A stretch of DNA of 64,000 nt. Source: Flavobacterium jumunjinense. Lineage in GTDB: Bacteria > Bacteroidota > Bacteroidia > Flavobacteriales > Flavobacteriaceae. The notes beneath the pieces are model-generated. The model was given only the letters and a program-made list of their open reading frames with translations, had not been told where the DNA came from and did no database searches. Below are positions 37,174 to 47,477 of this stretch, in pieces. The translations under genes and the position numbers were made by a program. The stretch spans positions 558,001 through 622,000 of the forward strand of contig NZ_CP091285.1 of assembly GCF_021650975.2 (NCBI RefSeq). Direction: 5' to 3'. The first letter of the stretch is position 1; the number at the start of each line of letters is the position of its first letter.

Positions 37174-38832
37174 ATGCTAAAAAATATTTTTTTATTAGTT
37201 ACACTTGCCTTTTCGCTAACAAATATTAGTGCTCAAGAAATTGAAAAAAAATGGCAATCAAAAAATGCATCGAGTGATTTTCTTGAATTGAAAGAGGGCA
37301 CATATAATCTAAAACTTACTTCAGATAGCATCTCTCAAAATGGAGATTATTTAATACAAGATAAGTTTCTTTTTCTTTTCGAAAACGACTCCGATTCGCC
37401 AACAAAACGTTTTGTTATAGATACAAAAACAGACTCTACACTAACTTTAAAAAAAGGCGATAAAGCCTATTCATTTTTCTCATCTAACAAAGCAAAAGAA
37501 ACTGTTCCAAACGCTACTTTAATTGCAAGTACTGGTCTAACAGGTATGGGAATTGCAAGAGGAATACTTGGAATGATAGCATTATTAGGAATTGCATTTC
37601 TTTTTAGCGCCAATAGAAAAGCTGTAAATTGGAAAACGGTCGCAATAGGTTTGGGAGCACAATTAATTCTTGCAATTGGAGTATTAAAAATCTCATTTGT
37701 TAAAACTGCTTTTGAATTTGTAGGTAATCTATTCGTACTTGTACTTGATTTCACAAGAGCTGGTAGTGAATTTTTACTTGGAGGAATGATGAACGTGGAA
37801 AGCTTCGGTTTCATTTTCCTATTTCAAGTTTTACCAACAATTATATTCTTTTCCGCATTAACTTCATTATTATTCTACTTAGGAGTAATTCAAATTGTAG
37901 TTAAAGGGCTAGCTAAAGTTTTAACAAAACTACTTAACATTTCAGGAGCAGAAAGCTTATCTGTTGCAGGAAATATTTTCCTAGGACAAACAGAAGCACC
38001 TTTAATGATAAAAGCCTACCTAGAGAAAATGAATAAATCAGAAATGCTATTAGTAATGGTTGGAGGAATGGCAACCGTTGCTGGAGGTGTTCTTGCTGCT
38101 TATATTGGGTTCTTAGGAGGAAACGACCCTGTGCTTAGATTAGAATTTGCGAAACACTTATTAGCTGCATCAGTAATGGCTGCACCAGGAGCAATTGTTA
38201 TCTCAAAAATATTATACCCTCAAACCGAAAGCATAGACACAAATGTAGAAGTGTCAAAAGAAAAAATTGGTTCTAACATTTTAGACGCAATATCTACAGG
38301 GACAACTGAAGGTTTAAAACTTGCTGCCAATGTTGCTGCGATGTTATTAGTATTTATTGCTTTTATCGCAATGATAAACTACACACTTGGATGGATTGGA
38401 GATTGGTCTGGTTTAAATAGCGTAATTACTACAAACACACCATACTCAAAATTCTCATTAGAAACTATATTAGGATTAATTTTCTCTCCATTAATGTGGT
38501 TAATTGGAGTTGCAACAGACGACATGATGCTTATGGGACAGTTATTGGGAATCAAATTAGCTGCCTCTGAATTTGTTGGATATATTCAATTAGCAGAATT
38601 AAAAGATATGTCTAGCAATATTCACTTTACCTATGAAAAGTCTGTTATAATGGCAACATATATGCTATGTGGTTTTGCAAACTTTGCTTCTATCGGAATT
38701 CAAATTGGTGGAATTGGTTCATTAGCACCTAACCAAAGAAAGACATTGTCAGAATTTGGTCTGAAAGCAGTAATTGGCGGAAGCATTGCTTCTTTATTAT
38801 CTGCAACTATTGCTGGAATGATTATAGGGTAA
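37174..38832 (+). CDS. nupC: Concentrative nucleoside transporter (NupC family) with exported N-terminal domain
   Basis: A 552-residue protein. A signal peptide (about 1-20) and a roughly 100-residue soluble domain precede the CNT transporter (about 125-552) with its many helices and family motifs NIFLGQTEAPLMIKAYL (substrate binding) and FANFASIGIQIGGIG. It imports nucleosides driven by an ion gradient. The extra N-terminal domain is longer than in E. coli NupC and seems usual for flavobacteria. It lies upstream of thyA, which fits pyrimidine salvage. Confidence 0.88.
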   Translation: MLKNIFLLVTLAFSLTNISAQEIEKKWQSKNASSDFLELKEGTYNLKLTSDSISQNGDYLIQDKFLFLFENDSDSPTKRFVIDTKTDSTLTLKKGDKAYSFFSSNKAKETVPNATLIASTGLTGMGIARGILGMIALLGIAFLFSANRKAVNWKTVAIGLGAQLILAIGVLKISFVKTAFEFVGNLFVLVLDFTRAGSEFLLGGMMNVESFGFIFLFQVLPTIIFFSALTSLLFYLGVIQIVVKGLAKVLTKLLNISGAESLSVAGNIFLGQTEAPLMIKAYLEKMNKSEMLLVMVGGMATVAGGVLAAYIGFLGGNDPVLRLEFAKHLLAASVMAAPGAIVISKILYPQTESIDTNVEVSKEKIGSNILDAISTGTTEGLKLAANVAAMLLVFIAFIAMINYTLGWIGDWSGLNSVITTNTPYSKFSLETILGLIFSPLMWLIGVATDDMMLMGQLLGIKLAASEFVGYIQLAELKDMSSNIHFTYEKSVIMATYMLCGFANFASIGIQIGGIGSLAPNQRKTLSEFGLKAVIGGSIASLLSATIAGMIIG

Positions 38833-38870
38833 CCATTTCTAAATTCTAACTTCTAAATTCTAATTTTAAA

Positions 38871-39695
38871 ATGCAACAATATCACGATTTAGTAAAACAT
38901 GTATTAGCAAACGGAAACCAAAAAGGTGATCGTACAGGAACAGGAACCATAAGTGTATTTGGTTATCAAATGCGATTTGATTTAAGCGAAGGTTTTCCAA
39001 TGGTTACTACAAAAAAGCTACACTTAAAATCAATCATACATGAATTATTGTGGTTTTTAAAAGGAGATACAAATATTAATTACCTAAAAGAAAACGGAGT
39101 TAAAATCTGGGATGAATGGGCAGATGAAAATGGAGACTTAGGACCCGTTTACGGACATCAATGGAGAAGCTGGAACAGTGAAGAAATCGATCAAATTTCT
39201 GAAGTAATCCAAACACTAAAAACAAATCCAAATAGCAGAAGAATGCTCATTTCTGCTTGGAATCCAAGTGTTTTACCCGACACATCCGTTTCTTTTTCAG
39301 AAAATGTTGCAAATAACAAGGTTGCCCTTCCTCCTTGTCATGCCTTTTTTCAATTTTATGTAGCAGACGGAAAATTAAGTTGTCAATTATACCAACGTAG
39401 TGCAGATATCTTCTTAGGCGTACCATTCAACATTGCATCCTACGCTTTACTAACAATGATGATTGCACAGGTTTGTGATTTAAAACTAGGTGATTTCGTG
39501 CATACTTTTGGTGATGCTCACATTTACAACAACCATATTGAACAATTAGAATTACAATTATCTCGCGAATGTCGTCCGTTACCCACAATGAAATTGAATT
39601 CTGAAATTAAAAATATTTTCGATTTCAAATTTGAAGATTTCACATTAGAAGGATACGATCCTCATCCACATATTAAAGGAGCTGTTGCTGTTTAA
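38871..39695 (+). CDS. thyA: Thymidylate synthase
   Basis: A 274-residue ThyA converting dUMP to dTMP with methylene-tetrahydrofolate. Motifs: [18 protein letters not shown] near the start (folate/phosphate binding), [12 protein letters not shown], the catalytic Cys in [12 protein letters not shown] (about residue 159), [17 protein letters not shown] and HIYNNHIEQ. folA, which regenerates its folate product, lies 6 kb downstream. Confidence 0.97.
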   Translation: MQQYHDLVKHVLANGNQKGDRTGTGTISVFGYQMRFDLSEGFPMVTTKKLHLKSIIHELLWFLKGDTNINYLKENGVKIWDEWADENGDLGPVYGHQWRSWNSEEIDQISEVIQTLKTNPNSRRMLISAWNPSVLPDTSVSFSENVANNKVALPPCHAFFQFYVADGKLSCQLYQRSADIFLGVPFNIASYALLTMMIAQVCDLKLGDFVHTFGDAHIYNNHIEQLELQLSRECRPLPTMKLNSEIKNIFDFKFEDFTLEGYDPHPHIKGAVAV

Positions 39696-39705
39696 AACTC
39701 GTTTT

Positions 39706-40146
39706 ATGAAAAAGATTTTACTTTTATTTTTATTTGTTTCATTTTTTGGTTTTTCCCAGATTGAAATTGAAACTACTGATATTAATTCTGAAAATAAGGA
39801 AGTGAGTATTTCCGTTATAGAAGAGATTCCATTATTTAAAGAATGTGAAAAATCTGAAAAAGAAAAACACATTGAATGTTTCAATGAAATGATTCAAAAT
39901 CACATTAAAAGTAATTTTAATTACCCTATTTTAGCTGCAAAATATGGAATACAAGGAACAGTTCTTATTCAATTCATTATTGGCAAAGAAGGAAAAATAA
40001 CTAGTATTACATCTAAAGGACATCAATTGCTAACTGATGAGGCAGAGAGAATTATTGGTTTAATACCTCAATTAAAACCAGGAAAACAAAGAGGAAAACC
40101 AGTAAATGTAAGATACGGTTTACCAATAACATTCAAACTTCAGTAA
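39706..40146 (+). CDS. TonB C-terminal-domain protein
   Basis: A 146-residue exported protein: signal peptide (MKKILLLFLFVSFFGFSQ), a short linker, then a TonB-C domain (about 65-146; YPILAAKYGIQGTVLIQFII, GKEGKITSI, LPITFKL). I prefer the ATG at 39706 over one 21 bp upstream that overlaps thyA, because it starts a clean signal peptide. It lacks a transmembrane anchor and Pro-rich spacer, so it is not a classic energy transducer. Confidence 0.8.
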   Translation: MKKILLLFLFVSFFGFSQIEIETTDINSENKEVSISVIEEIPLFKECEKSEKEKHIECFNEMIQNHIKSNFNYPILAAKYGIQGTVLIQFIIGKEGKITSITSKGHQLLTDEAERIIGLIPQLKPGKQRGKPVNVRYGLPITFKLQ

Positions 40147-40413
40147 TCAATTAGCCATTTAGCGGTAAATTTAATGAAAAAAAATCTGTTTTTTTCTACT
40201 TATCACATCTTCAATCTTTTCTGAAGAAGAAGGTTTCTCAAAAATTTTTTCAAACTTCGATAGTATTCAAAAGAAAGTAATTAACTTTTAAACTTTAATA
40301 AACTATAAAAAGCTATTATTTTCTTAAAAAAAAGACCTCCTTTTTTTTTCATTATTCTTTATTGTGTTATTTTTAACAAAAATGTATTCAACTACCAAAA
40401 CAACACATTAAAA

Positions 40414-42864
40414 ATGAAAAAAATCACACTTCTAATTGTAATACTATTGTCATTCAACAATAGTTATTCTCAATTTTGGAAAAAGAAAAAAACAAATAAA
40501 ATAGAAACTACTACTCCTACAGAAAAAAAGAAGGACGATAAAATAAAAGAATACATAAGTGTAATTACAAAAGAAGCAAAAACTTCAAACGGATTGTTCA
40601 AAGTTCATAAAGTCATTGACAAATACTATTTTGAAATCCCGAACAATCTACTAAACAAAGACATGCTTTTAGTAAGCAAATTTGCTAAAGTACCAGAAGG
40701 TTTAGGTGGCGGCTATGTTAATGCAGGAACAGAAATGAACACCCAAATGATAATTTGGGATCGATTTGAAGATAAACTTTTAATAAAAGTAAAATCAGCA
40801 AATAGCATTGCCAATGACAGTCTTCCAATAAACATATCGGTTAAAGCCAACAACAACGAGGCTACGCTTTACGCATTCGATATTGCTGCTTTTTCAAAAG
40901 ATTCAACTAACATTGTTATTGATGTAACGAAATTTTTCTCAACAGACATTAAAGCGATAAGTGGTTTATCTCCAGGAATTCGTGAGGCTTACAAAGTAAA
41001 AAACTTAGATGAAAGCAGAAGCTTCATTAATTACATCAAAGCATTTCCTTTAAATATTGAAATACTCCAAGATTTCACTTACAATGCAGCAAAGCCATCT
41101 GTATTAGAAAATACAGAAACCATAAGTATTCACATGAGTCAATCCATGATACTTCTTCCAGAAATCCCTATGAAGCCAAGACTATTTGACTCACGCGTTG
41201 GTTGGTTTACTTTAAACAAATACGACTATAATAGTGAAGAGTTAAAATCAGACAGAAAAACATACATTAGGCGTTGGAGATTAGAACCGAAAGATCCTGA
41301 AGCATACGCAAGAGGTGAATTAGTTGAACCTATAAAACCAATAGTTTATTATATCGACCCAGCAACACCAGAAAAGCTTAGGTCATACATAAAAAAAGGA
41401 GTTGAAGAATGGCAAAAACCATTTGAAGCTGCTGGATTCAAGAATGCAATCATAGCCAAAGATCCACCTACAAAAGAAGAAGATCCTGATTTTAGTCCAG
41501 AAGATATTCGTTATTCAGTAATTCGCTATGTAGCGAGCGCAACTAGAAATGCAATTGGGCCAAGTATATCCGATCCAAGAACTGGAGAAATAATTGAAAG
41601 TGACATTATTTGGTACCACAATCACCTACGTTCTTATAGAAATAGGTATCTTTTAGAAACAGGAGCTGCAAATCCTTCAGCAAGAACACTTCACACCAAT
41701 GAAAAAGAGTTAGGAGAAATGATGCAAATGGTAATCGCACACGAAGTGGGTCATGCTTTAGGTTTTCCACACAACATGAGTGCTAGTTGCGCTTACAATG
41801 TAGAAGACTATCGAAAACCTGCTTTTACTAAACTTAACGGGATTTCAGCCAGCATAATGGATTATGCTAGATACAATTATATTGCTCAACCAGGAGATAA
41901 AGATGTTCGTTTCATTAGACAAATGGGGCCTTACGATACATATGCGGTGAATTGGGGATATCGATTAATATCGAATTCAAAAACACCAGAAGACGAAATA
42001 CCAACACTCGACAAATGGATACTAGAAAAAGAAGGTAATCCAATTTATGAATTTGGAAAACAGTCAAGTAACTTCGATCCCTATTCACAAACTGAAGACA
42101 TTGGTAATGACGCTGTAAAAGCAAGTACTTATGCCCTAAAAAATTTAAAAATTGTTGCTAAAAACTTACCAGAATGGACAAGCGAAGAAACCAACAACTA
42201 CGAAGACCTTGAAGAATTATATGGAGAACTACTTTCAGTTTGGAGTAGGTATATAGGACACGTTGTAACGTATATAGGAGGTGTTAATGAACTAGAAAAA
42301 AAACCAAATCAATCTGGAGCTGTTTATAATATCATTTCTAAAGAGAAACAAGAAGATGCTGTAAAATGGTTAATTGAAAATGCTTTTTCAAATCAAAATT
42401 GGTTAGTTGATACAGCTATTTTAAATAAAATTACTCCCGACGGTTACAATCAAAAATTATTAAACTACCAAAGGAGACATTTGAATAATTTAATAAGCAT
42501 TGAGAGATTGGGAAGATTATTAGATGCCGAATTTGTAGACACAAAAAACTACAAAGCTTTAGAGTTATTATCCGATGTTAGAAAGGGAATTTGGAAAAAC
42601 AATAATTCAAATAATGATCTTGACATTACAGAAAGAAACATTCAAAAACTACATTTAGATCGATTAATTTCGCTGTATGAAGATGACAAATCAAATCATA
42701 GTTATAATGTTGCTTTATCTGATGTAAAATCTTTATTATATGGAGAATTACTAGCACTAAAAGCTGACTTGAACAAGACAAAAAACTTGACAAGAAATCT
42801 CGAAACTAAATATCATTTCCTTGAATGTATAAACAGAATTGAAAAAAGTATAGAAAACAAATAA
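40414..42864 (+). CDS. Exported zinc-dependent metalloprotease (DUF5117/DUF5118 type)
   Basis: An 816-residue protein with signal peptide (about 1-19). Domains: a short N-terminal region (about 45-90), a beta-rich DUF5117-like region (about 90-280, GGGYVNAGTEMNTQMIIW), then a metallopeptidase core with IAHEVGHALGFPHNM (HExxHxxGxxH near residue 443) and a Met-turn-like ASIMDYARYNY, then a helical C-terminus. It is a metzincin-like enzyme expected in the periplasm or at the surface. The roughly 270 bp upstream hold no other gene. Confidence 0.88.
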   Translation: MKKITLLIVILLSFNNSYSQFWKKKKTNKIETTTPTEKKKDDKIKEYISVITKEAKTSNGLFKVHKVIDKYYFEIPNNLLNKDMLLVSKFAKVPEGLGGGYVNAGTEMNTQMIIWDRFEDKLLIKVKSANSIANDSLPINISVKANNNEATLYAFDIAAFSKDSTNIVIDVTKFFSTDIKAISGLSPGIREAYKVKNLDESRSFINYIKAFPLNIEILQDFTYNAAKPSVLENTETISIHMSQSMILLPEIPMKPRLFDSRVGWFTLNKYDYNSEELKSDRKTYIRRWRLEPKDPEAYARGELVEPIKPIVYYIDPATPEKLRSYIKKGVEEWQKPFEAAGFKNAIIAKDPPTKEEDPDFSPEDIRYSVIRYVASATRNAIGPSISDPRTGEIIESDIIWYHNHLRSYRNRYLLETGAANPSARTLHTNEKELGEMMQMVIAHEVGHALGFPHNMSASCAYNVEDYRKPAFTKLNGISASIMDYARYNYIAQPGDKDVRFIRQMGPYDTYAVNWGYRLISNSKTPEDEIPTLDKWILEKEGNPIYEFGKQSSNFDPYSQTEDIGNDAVKASTYALKNLKIVAKNLPEWTSEETNNYEDLEELYGELLSVWSRYIGHVVTYIGGVNELEKKPNQSGAVYNIISKEKQEDAVKWLIENAFSNQNWLVDTAILNKITPDGYNQKLLNYQRRHLNNLISIERLGRLLDAEFVDTKNYKALELLSDVRKGIWKNNNSNNDLDITERNIQKLHLDRLISLYEDDKSNHSYNVALSDVKSLLYGELLALKADLNKTKNLTRNLETKYHFLECINRIEKSIENK

Positions 42865-42883
42865 TATATTTAATTTATTCACC

Positions 42884-42928
42884 AAATACCTGATACAAGA
42901 ATACCTTATGAGTTTGTATCAGGTATTT
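42884..42928 (+). terminator. Hairpin terminator after the metalloprotease gene
   Basis: Inverted repeat AAATACCTGATACAA / TTTGTATCAGGTATTT around a 13-nt loop; only a short T stretch follows. Confidence 0.7.
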
Positions 42929-43269
42929 CTATGTTACAAGCTATTAAAAATAAAAATCACTATCAAAAAAACTTAATTCAACACAACAAAACAAAAATTT
43001 AACACAAGATCAAAACCTAGAACAAACCCTTAAAACACTAAAGAATCATCCGTATTTTCAATGAAAACTAAAGAAAATACTATTTTTTAATATATTTATT
43101 TTAATAAAACACAATAATTCTATTTATATTTTTTGTACATTTAAGTTACAAACACTCGATTTAGCACAACTAAATAAAATTTGGCTCGTTTTTTGTAAAG
43201 ACATTTACAGAGAATGCAAAATAATATTTATTTAAATGGTTTTCAGGCTTTTATTAAAAAAAAAGTTAT
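42929..43269. other. AT-rich intergenic stretch, no gene seen
   Basis: About 340 bp with stops in all frames and no recognisable RNA gene; it leads to the promoter region of the DUF547 gene. Confidence 0.5.
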
Positions 43270-43317
43270 TATTTTTGATGAAAATTTAGTCTTAACTAAA
43301 TAGTTTTATTATTTTTG
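43270..43317 (+). promoter_or_regulatory. Promoter region of the DUF547 gene with palindromic operator
   Basis: Two TATTTTTG -7-like boxes (43270-43277 and 43310-43317) bracket a perfect palindrome, TTTAGTCTTAACTAAA at 43285-43300 (6-bp arms, 4-nt centre). The downstream box is about 40 bp before the start. The palindrome lies where a repressor or activator would control that promoter. Confidence 0.5.
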
Positions 43318-43358
43318 CGCTCGTTTTTCAGGAATTTATAAAAAATTAAAAGAGAATT

Positions 43359-44057
43359 ATGAAGAGAATTATTTTACTGTTATTATTAACTGTAAGCCTA
43401 TCAGGGTTTAGCCAAGTCATCACTTTTTCAGAGTATGACGATTTCCTAAAAAAGCACGTATCTAGTAAAGGTATTGTAGATTTTGACAAGGTGTTAAAAA
43501 ACATCAAAGACATTAACACCATTACTTACAATTTTTCTAAAATTTCACCAAACAAAAGTTGGTCTCCTGCAGAAGTAAAAACTTATTGGATTAATGTTTA
43601 TAATGCTAATATTATTAAATTATTAGCAGAAAATTATCCTATAAAAAGTATTAATTATATTAGAGACCCATTTAAAATGGATTTCATCGACTTTGATGGA
43701 GGAAAAATTTCACTTGATTATATTCAACATGAAATTTTAAGACCAATGAACGATCCTAGAGTTCATTTTGCAATATTTTCAACAGCTATTTCATCCCCTT
43801 TATTAAGAAACACAGCATATACTTCAAACAGTATTGATTATGATCTAGATGTTGCAACTAGTCTATTCATAAATGATGCTTCAAAAAATATTCTTGGAAC
43901 CGCTTCTTCTCAATTATCTAAAGTATTTGAGTGGTATTTCACAGATTTTATTGGACACGTTACTATTGTAGACTTCATTAATAAATACTCAACTACACAT
44001 ATTAGTGCAGAAACCAAACTTACTTTTTCAGAATACGACTGGAATTTATATAAATAA
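43359..44057 (+). CDS. Exported DUF547 domain protein
   Basis: A 232-residue protein with signal peptide (cleaved after about residue 18, SGFSQ) and a DUF547 domain (about 50-200): AEVKTYWINVYNANIIKLLAE, then FDGGKISLDYIQHEILR and DPRVHFAIFSTAISSPLLRN. Function of the domain is not established. It stands alone between a palindromic promoter and a strong terminator. Confidence 0.85.
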   Translation: MKRIILLLLLTVSLSGFSQVITFSEYDDFLKKHVSSKGIVDFDKVLKNIKDINTITYNFSKISPNKSWSPAEVKTYWINVYNANIIKLLAENYPIKSINYIRDPFKMDFIDFDGGKISLDYIQHEILRPMNDPRVHFAIFSTAISSPLLRNTAYTSNSIDYDLDVATSLFINDASKNILGTASSQLSKVFEWYFTDFIGHVTIVDFINKYSTTHISAETKLTFSEYDWNLYK

Positions 44058-44078
44058 TATTAAAATATTACATACCTT

Positions 44079-44116
44079 ATGCCTGTTTGATTTTCTTAAT
44101 CAAACAGGCATTTTTA
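44079..44116 (+). terminator. Terminator after the DUF547 gene
   Basis: ATGCCTGTTTGATT / AATCAAACAGGCAT perfect inverted repeat with a short loop and a T5 tail. Confidence 0.88.
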
Positions 44117-44135
44117 TTTACATTATTTCATTAAA

Positions 44136-45497
44136 ATGAAAACACAAGTCAGTAATCAGCAGGTTTTTTTTAGCAACAACAAAACAAAAGATATCAATTT
44201 CAGAATTGAACAACTTAAAAAGCTTAAAAGTATTATTCAAGAAAATGAATCACTTTTAAACAAGGCTATCTATCTTGATTTCAAGAAATCTTCTTTCGAC
44301 AATTACACAAATGAGCTTAGCTTAATCTACAAAGACATTGATGAAGCTGTAAAAAAAATAAAAAAATGGTCTAGTAAAAAGTCTGTCCGAACCAATATCG
44401 TCAACTTACCTGCCAAAAGCTATATCATTCCCGAACCCTTAGGAACAACACTTATAATTGGAGCTTGGAACTATCCTTACCAATTATCATTCTCTCCTGC
44501 CGTAGCAGCTTTAGCCGCAGGAAACACAGTAATACTAAAACCAAGTGAATTAGCCAAAAACACAAGTCAAGCAATAGCCAAAATTGTCAATGAGAATTTT
44601 AGTCCCAATTATTTTTTAGTAATAGAAGGTGGAATACCAGAAACCACAGCCTTACTAGATGAAAAATTCGACAAAATATTCTTTACAGGAAGTGTTCCTG
44701 TTGGAAAGATAGTCTATCAAGCGGCTGCAAAAAACCTTACTCCTGTTACTTTAGAATTAGGAGGAAAAAGCCCCGCAATTATGACTAAGAATAGCAATTT
44801 AAAAATAGGTGTAAAAAGACTAATTTGGGCAAAATTCTTAAATTCTGGACAAACCTGCATTGCACCAGATTATGTATTCGTCCATGAATCCATAAAAGAA
44901 AGCTTTTTATCCGAATGTAAAGTGGCAATAGAAAAATCAAATTATAGCTTTGAAAACAATAATTACGTTCAAATAATCAATAAAAGAAACACAAATAGAC
45001 TTATCGATTTAATAGAAGAAGAAAAAATCTTTTACGGTGGCAATTATAATATCAACGAAAGATACATACAACCTACTTTACTTCATAACATCAATACAAA
45101 CGACAAAGTAATGAATAATGAAATATTTGGACCAATTCTTCCAGTCTTAACTTATAACAACATTCAAGAAACTATCGATTATATTAAATCCAAACCAAAA
45201 CCTCTCTCTTGCTATGTTTTTACAAATGATAAAAAAACAAAAGAAAGAATACTAAATGAAATATCTTTTGGGAATGGTGCTATAAATGATGCTATAATGC
45301 AAATAACAAATGACAAGCTTCCTTTTGGAGGTGTTGGAGAAAGCGGAATTGGATCATACCACGGAGAAGAAGGTTTCAAAACATTCTCACATTACAAAAG
45401 TATTTTAGAAAAATCAACATGGTTTGAGCTAAATCTTAAATATTTTCCTCAAACTTTAAGAAAATTAAAAATAATCAAGTTTCTTTTAAAATTTTAA
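44136..45497 (+). CDS. Aldehyde dehydrogenase family protein
   Basis: A 453-residue NAD(P)-dependent aldehyde dehydrogenase of the class-3/fatty aldehyde group, which is shorter than typical betaine-type enzymes. Motifs: WNYPYQLSFSPAVAALAAGN (about 115), FFTGSVPVGKIV (cofactor binding), catalytic Glu in LELGGKSP (about 207), catalytic Cys in NSGQTCIAPDY (about 238), and NEIFGPILPVL. The C-terminal hydrophobic/basic tail could touch the membrane. folA follows 27 bp downstream. Confidence 0.9.
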   Translation: MKTQVSNQQVFFSNNKTKDINFRIEQLKKLKSIIQENESLLNKAIYLDFKKSSFDNYTNELSLIYKDIDEAVKKIKKWSSKKSVRTNIVNLPAKSYIIPEPLGTTLIIGAWNYPYQLSFSPAVAALAAGNTVILKPSELAKNTSQAIAKIVNENFSPNYFLVIEGGIPETTALLDEKFDKIFFTGSVPVGKIVYQAAAKNLTPVTLELGGKSPAIMTKNSNLKIGVKRLIWAKFLNSGQTCIAPDYVFVHESIKESFLSECKVAIEKSNYSFENNNYVQIINKRNTNRLIDLIEEEKIFYGGNYNINERYIQPTLLHNINTNDKVMNNEIFGPILPVLTYNNIQETIDYIKSKPKPLSCYVFTNDKKTKERILNEISFGNGAINDAIMQITNDKLPFGGVGESGIGSYHGEEGFKTFSHYKSILEKSTWFELNLKYFPQTLRKLKIIKFLLKF

Positions 45498-45524
45498 ACA
45501 ATTAATTTAGCAAAAATTTAAACC

Positions 45525-46010
45525 ATGATTACAATTATAGCTGCTGCTGCTGAAAATGATGCATTAGGAAAAGACAACGATTTAGTATGGCATTTACCTA
45601 ACGATTTTAAAAGATTCAAATCTTTAACAACAAACCATTACATTATAATGGGTAGAAAAACTTTTGAAAGCTTCCCTAAACCATTACCAAACAGAACACA
45701 TATTATAATTACTAGACAAGAAGACTACATTGTACCTGAAGGATGCTTTACTACAAATAGTTTAAATAAAGCAATATCAATTTGCCCAAAAGACAAAGAA
45801 ACCTTCATAATTGGTGGAGGACAAATCTACAAGCAATCAATGGAACTTGCTGATAAAATTGAATTAACACGTGTACACACCGAAGTTGAGGCAGATACTT
45901 TTTTTCCAAAAATAGACGATCAAAACTGGGAATTAACAGAAAGTATTTTTCATCCTAAAGATGAAAATCATCAATTTGATTTCACTTATCTAACTTACAT
46001 TAGAAAATGA
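45525..46010 (+). CDS. folA: Dihydrofolate reductase
   Basis: A 161-residue DHFR reducing dihydrofolate with NADPH. Motifs: ALGKDNDLVWHLPNDFKRFK (about 13-32, with the active-site Asp), YIIMGRKTFESFPKPLPNR, and FIIGGGQIYKQSME (about 96-109). It regenerates the folate consumed by ThyA. Confidence 0.96.
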   Translation: MITIIAAAAENDALGKDNDLVWHLPNDFKRFKSLTTNHYIIMGRKTFESFPKPLPNRTHIIITRQEDYIVPEGCFTTNSLNKAISICPKDKETFIIGGGQIYKQSMELADKIELTRVHTEVEADTFFPKIDDQNWELTESIFHPKDENHQFDFTYLTYIRK

Positions 46011-46050
46011 AAATATAATTCGTATTTTTGCACATCATAAAAACACAATA

Positions 46051-46782
46051 ATGTCTAAAAACATAACTCCATATAAAGATTCAGAATTAGGTAAAAAAGA
46101 ACAAGTTGCACAAATGTTCGATTCTATTTCCGGTAATTATGACGGATTAAATCGTGTAATTTCTTTTGGAATCGATATCAAATGGCGAAAAAAAGTTTTA
46201 AAAATAGTCGCAGATAAGAAACCTAAATCAGTTCTTGATATTGCCACTGGAACAGGTGACTTAGCCATATTAATGACAAGTACTTCTGCTGAAGAAATAA
46301 TAGGCTTAGATATTTCTGCAGGAATGCTAGAAGTAGGAAAGAAAAAAATCAAAGACAAGAATTTAGATCAAAAAATACAAATGGTACTAGGAGATAGCGA
46401 AAGCATTCCTTATCCAGATAATTATTTTGACGCAATAACAGTAGCTTTTGGAGTTCGTAATTTTGAAAACCTAGAAAAAGGATTAACTGAAATCTTAAGA
46501 GTTTTAAAACCCAATGGAGTATTTGTTATCCTAGAAACTTCTGTTCCAACGAAATTTCCATACAAACAAGGATATGCTATTCACTCAAAATTTGTTCTGC
46601 CAATTATAGGAAAACTCTTCTCAAAAGACAAATCTGCCTATAAATACCTATCCGATTCTGCAAATATTTTCCCTTTTGGAGAGGCTTTAAACAATATTTT
46701 AAGAAAAATTGGGTTTATAGATGTAAAGCATTTACCTCAAACATTTGGAGTAGCAACAATTTATCAAGCCTCTAAAAAATAA
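46051..46782 (+). CDS. menG: Demethylmenaquinone methyltransferase
   Basis: A 243-residue UbiE/MenG methyltransferase for the last step of menaquinone synthesis. Motifs: MFDSISGNYDGLNRVIS (family signature 1), the SAM-binding VLDIATGTGDLAI (about 64-76), DAITVAFGVRNFENLEKGL, and IFPFGEALNNIL near the C-terminus. Bacteroidota respire with menaquinone, so the MenG role is expected. porT follows after 1 bp. Confidence 0.95.
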   Translation: MSKNITPYKDSELGKKEQVAQMFDSISGNYDGLNRVISFGIDIKWRKKVLKIVADKKPKSVLDIATGTGDLAILMTSTSAEEIIGLDISAGMLEVGKKKIKDKNLDQKIQMVLGDSESIPYPDNYFDAITVAFGVRNFENLEKGLTEILRVLKPNGVFVILETSVPTKFPYKQGYAIHSKFVLPIIGKLFSKDKSAYKYLSDSANIFPFGEALNNILRKIGFIDVKHLPQTFGVATIYQASKK

Positions 46783-46783
46783 T

Positions 46784-47476
46784 ATGAAGAAAAGTATATT
46801 TTTATTTTTAATAACCGCAATAGGTTATGCCCAAGGTGGTATGTTTGGAAAAGACCCTATTATTAACCAAGAAAATTTCGATAAACAAAAAGTTCATTGG
46901 GGATATTATTTAGGATTCAATAGCCTTGATTTCAAGTTTGATTACTTAAGCCCAACGGAAGATGTGAAATCTGAAACAACAACAGGGTTTAATGTTGGTC
47001 TTGTTGGAAACCTTAGACTTATGGAATATGTTGATCTTCGTTTTGAACCAGGATTAGTAATTACACAAAGAAACTTAACTTTCCCAGGTTTTGAAAACCA
47101 AAGAGATGCATTAAGAGAAGTAAAATCTACATACATACATTTCCCTTTACTACTTAAACTTTCATCAAAGCGCACAGGAAACATTAGACCATACTTGCTT
47201 ACAGGAGTTTCTACTACATTAAACTTAGGAAGTAATTCAGATGCACCAGATGACAATTATAACGATCGTTTTAGAGTAAAAAAATGGACTAACAATTATG
47301 AATTAGGTTTCGGAATTGACTTATATCTTGAATACTTCAAATTCTCACCTTCAATTCGTGGAGTTTTTAGCATGAACGATGAACTAATTAGAGATAATAC
47401 AGCCGATAGTCCATGGACAGGAAACATTCAATCTATGAAAACTAGAGGAATTTTTATAAATTTCACTTTTCATTAA
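46784..47476 (+). CDS. porT: PorT-family outer membrane protein (gliding/T9SS)
   Basis: A 230-residue outer-membrane beta-barrel: signal peptide (about 1-16), then HWGYYLGFNSLDFKF, NVGLVGNLRLMEYVDLRFEPGL, IHFPLLLKLSSKR and a final aromatic strand ending FINFTFH. This matches PorT/SprT, needed for the type IX secretion system and gliding in Bacteroidota. The menG-porT pair is a familiar order in the phylum. Confidence 0.85.
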   Translation: MKKSIFLFLITAIGYAQGGMFGKDPIINQENFDKQKVHWGYYLGFNSLDFKFDYLSPTEDVKSETTTGFNVGLVGNLRLMEYVDLRFEPGLVITQRNLTFPGFENQRDALREVKSTYIHFPLLLKLSSKRTGNIRPYLLTGVSTTLNLGSNSDAPDDNYNDRFRVKKWTNNYELGFGIDLYLEYFKFSPSIRGVFSMNDELIRDNTADSPWTGNIQSMKTRGIFINFTFH

Positions 47477-47477
47477 A

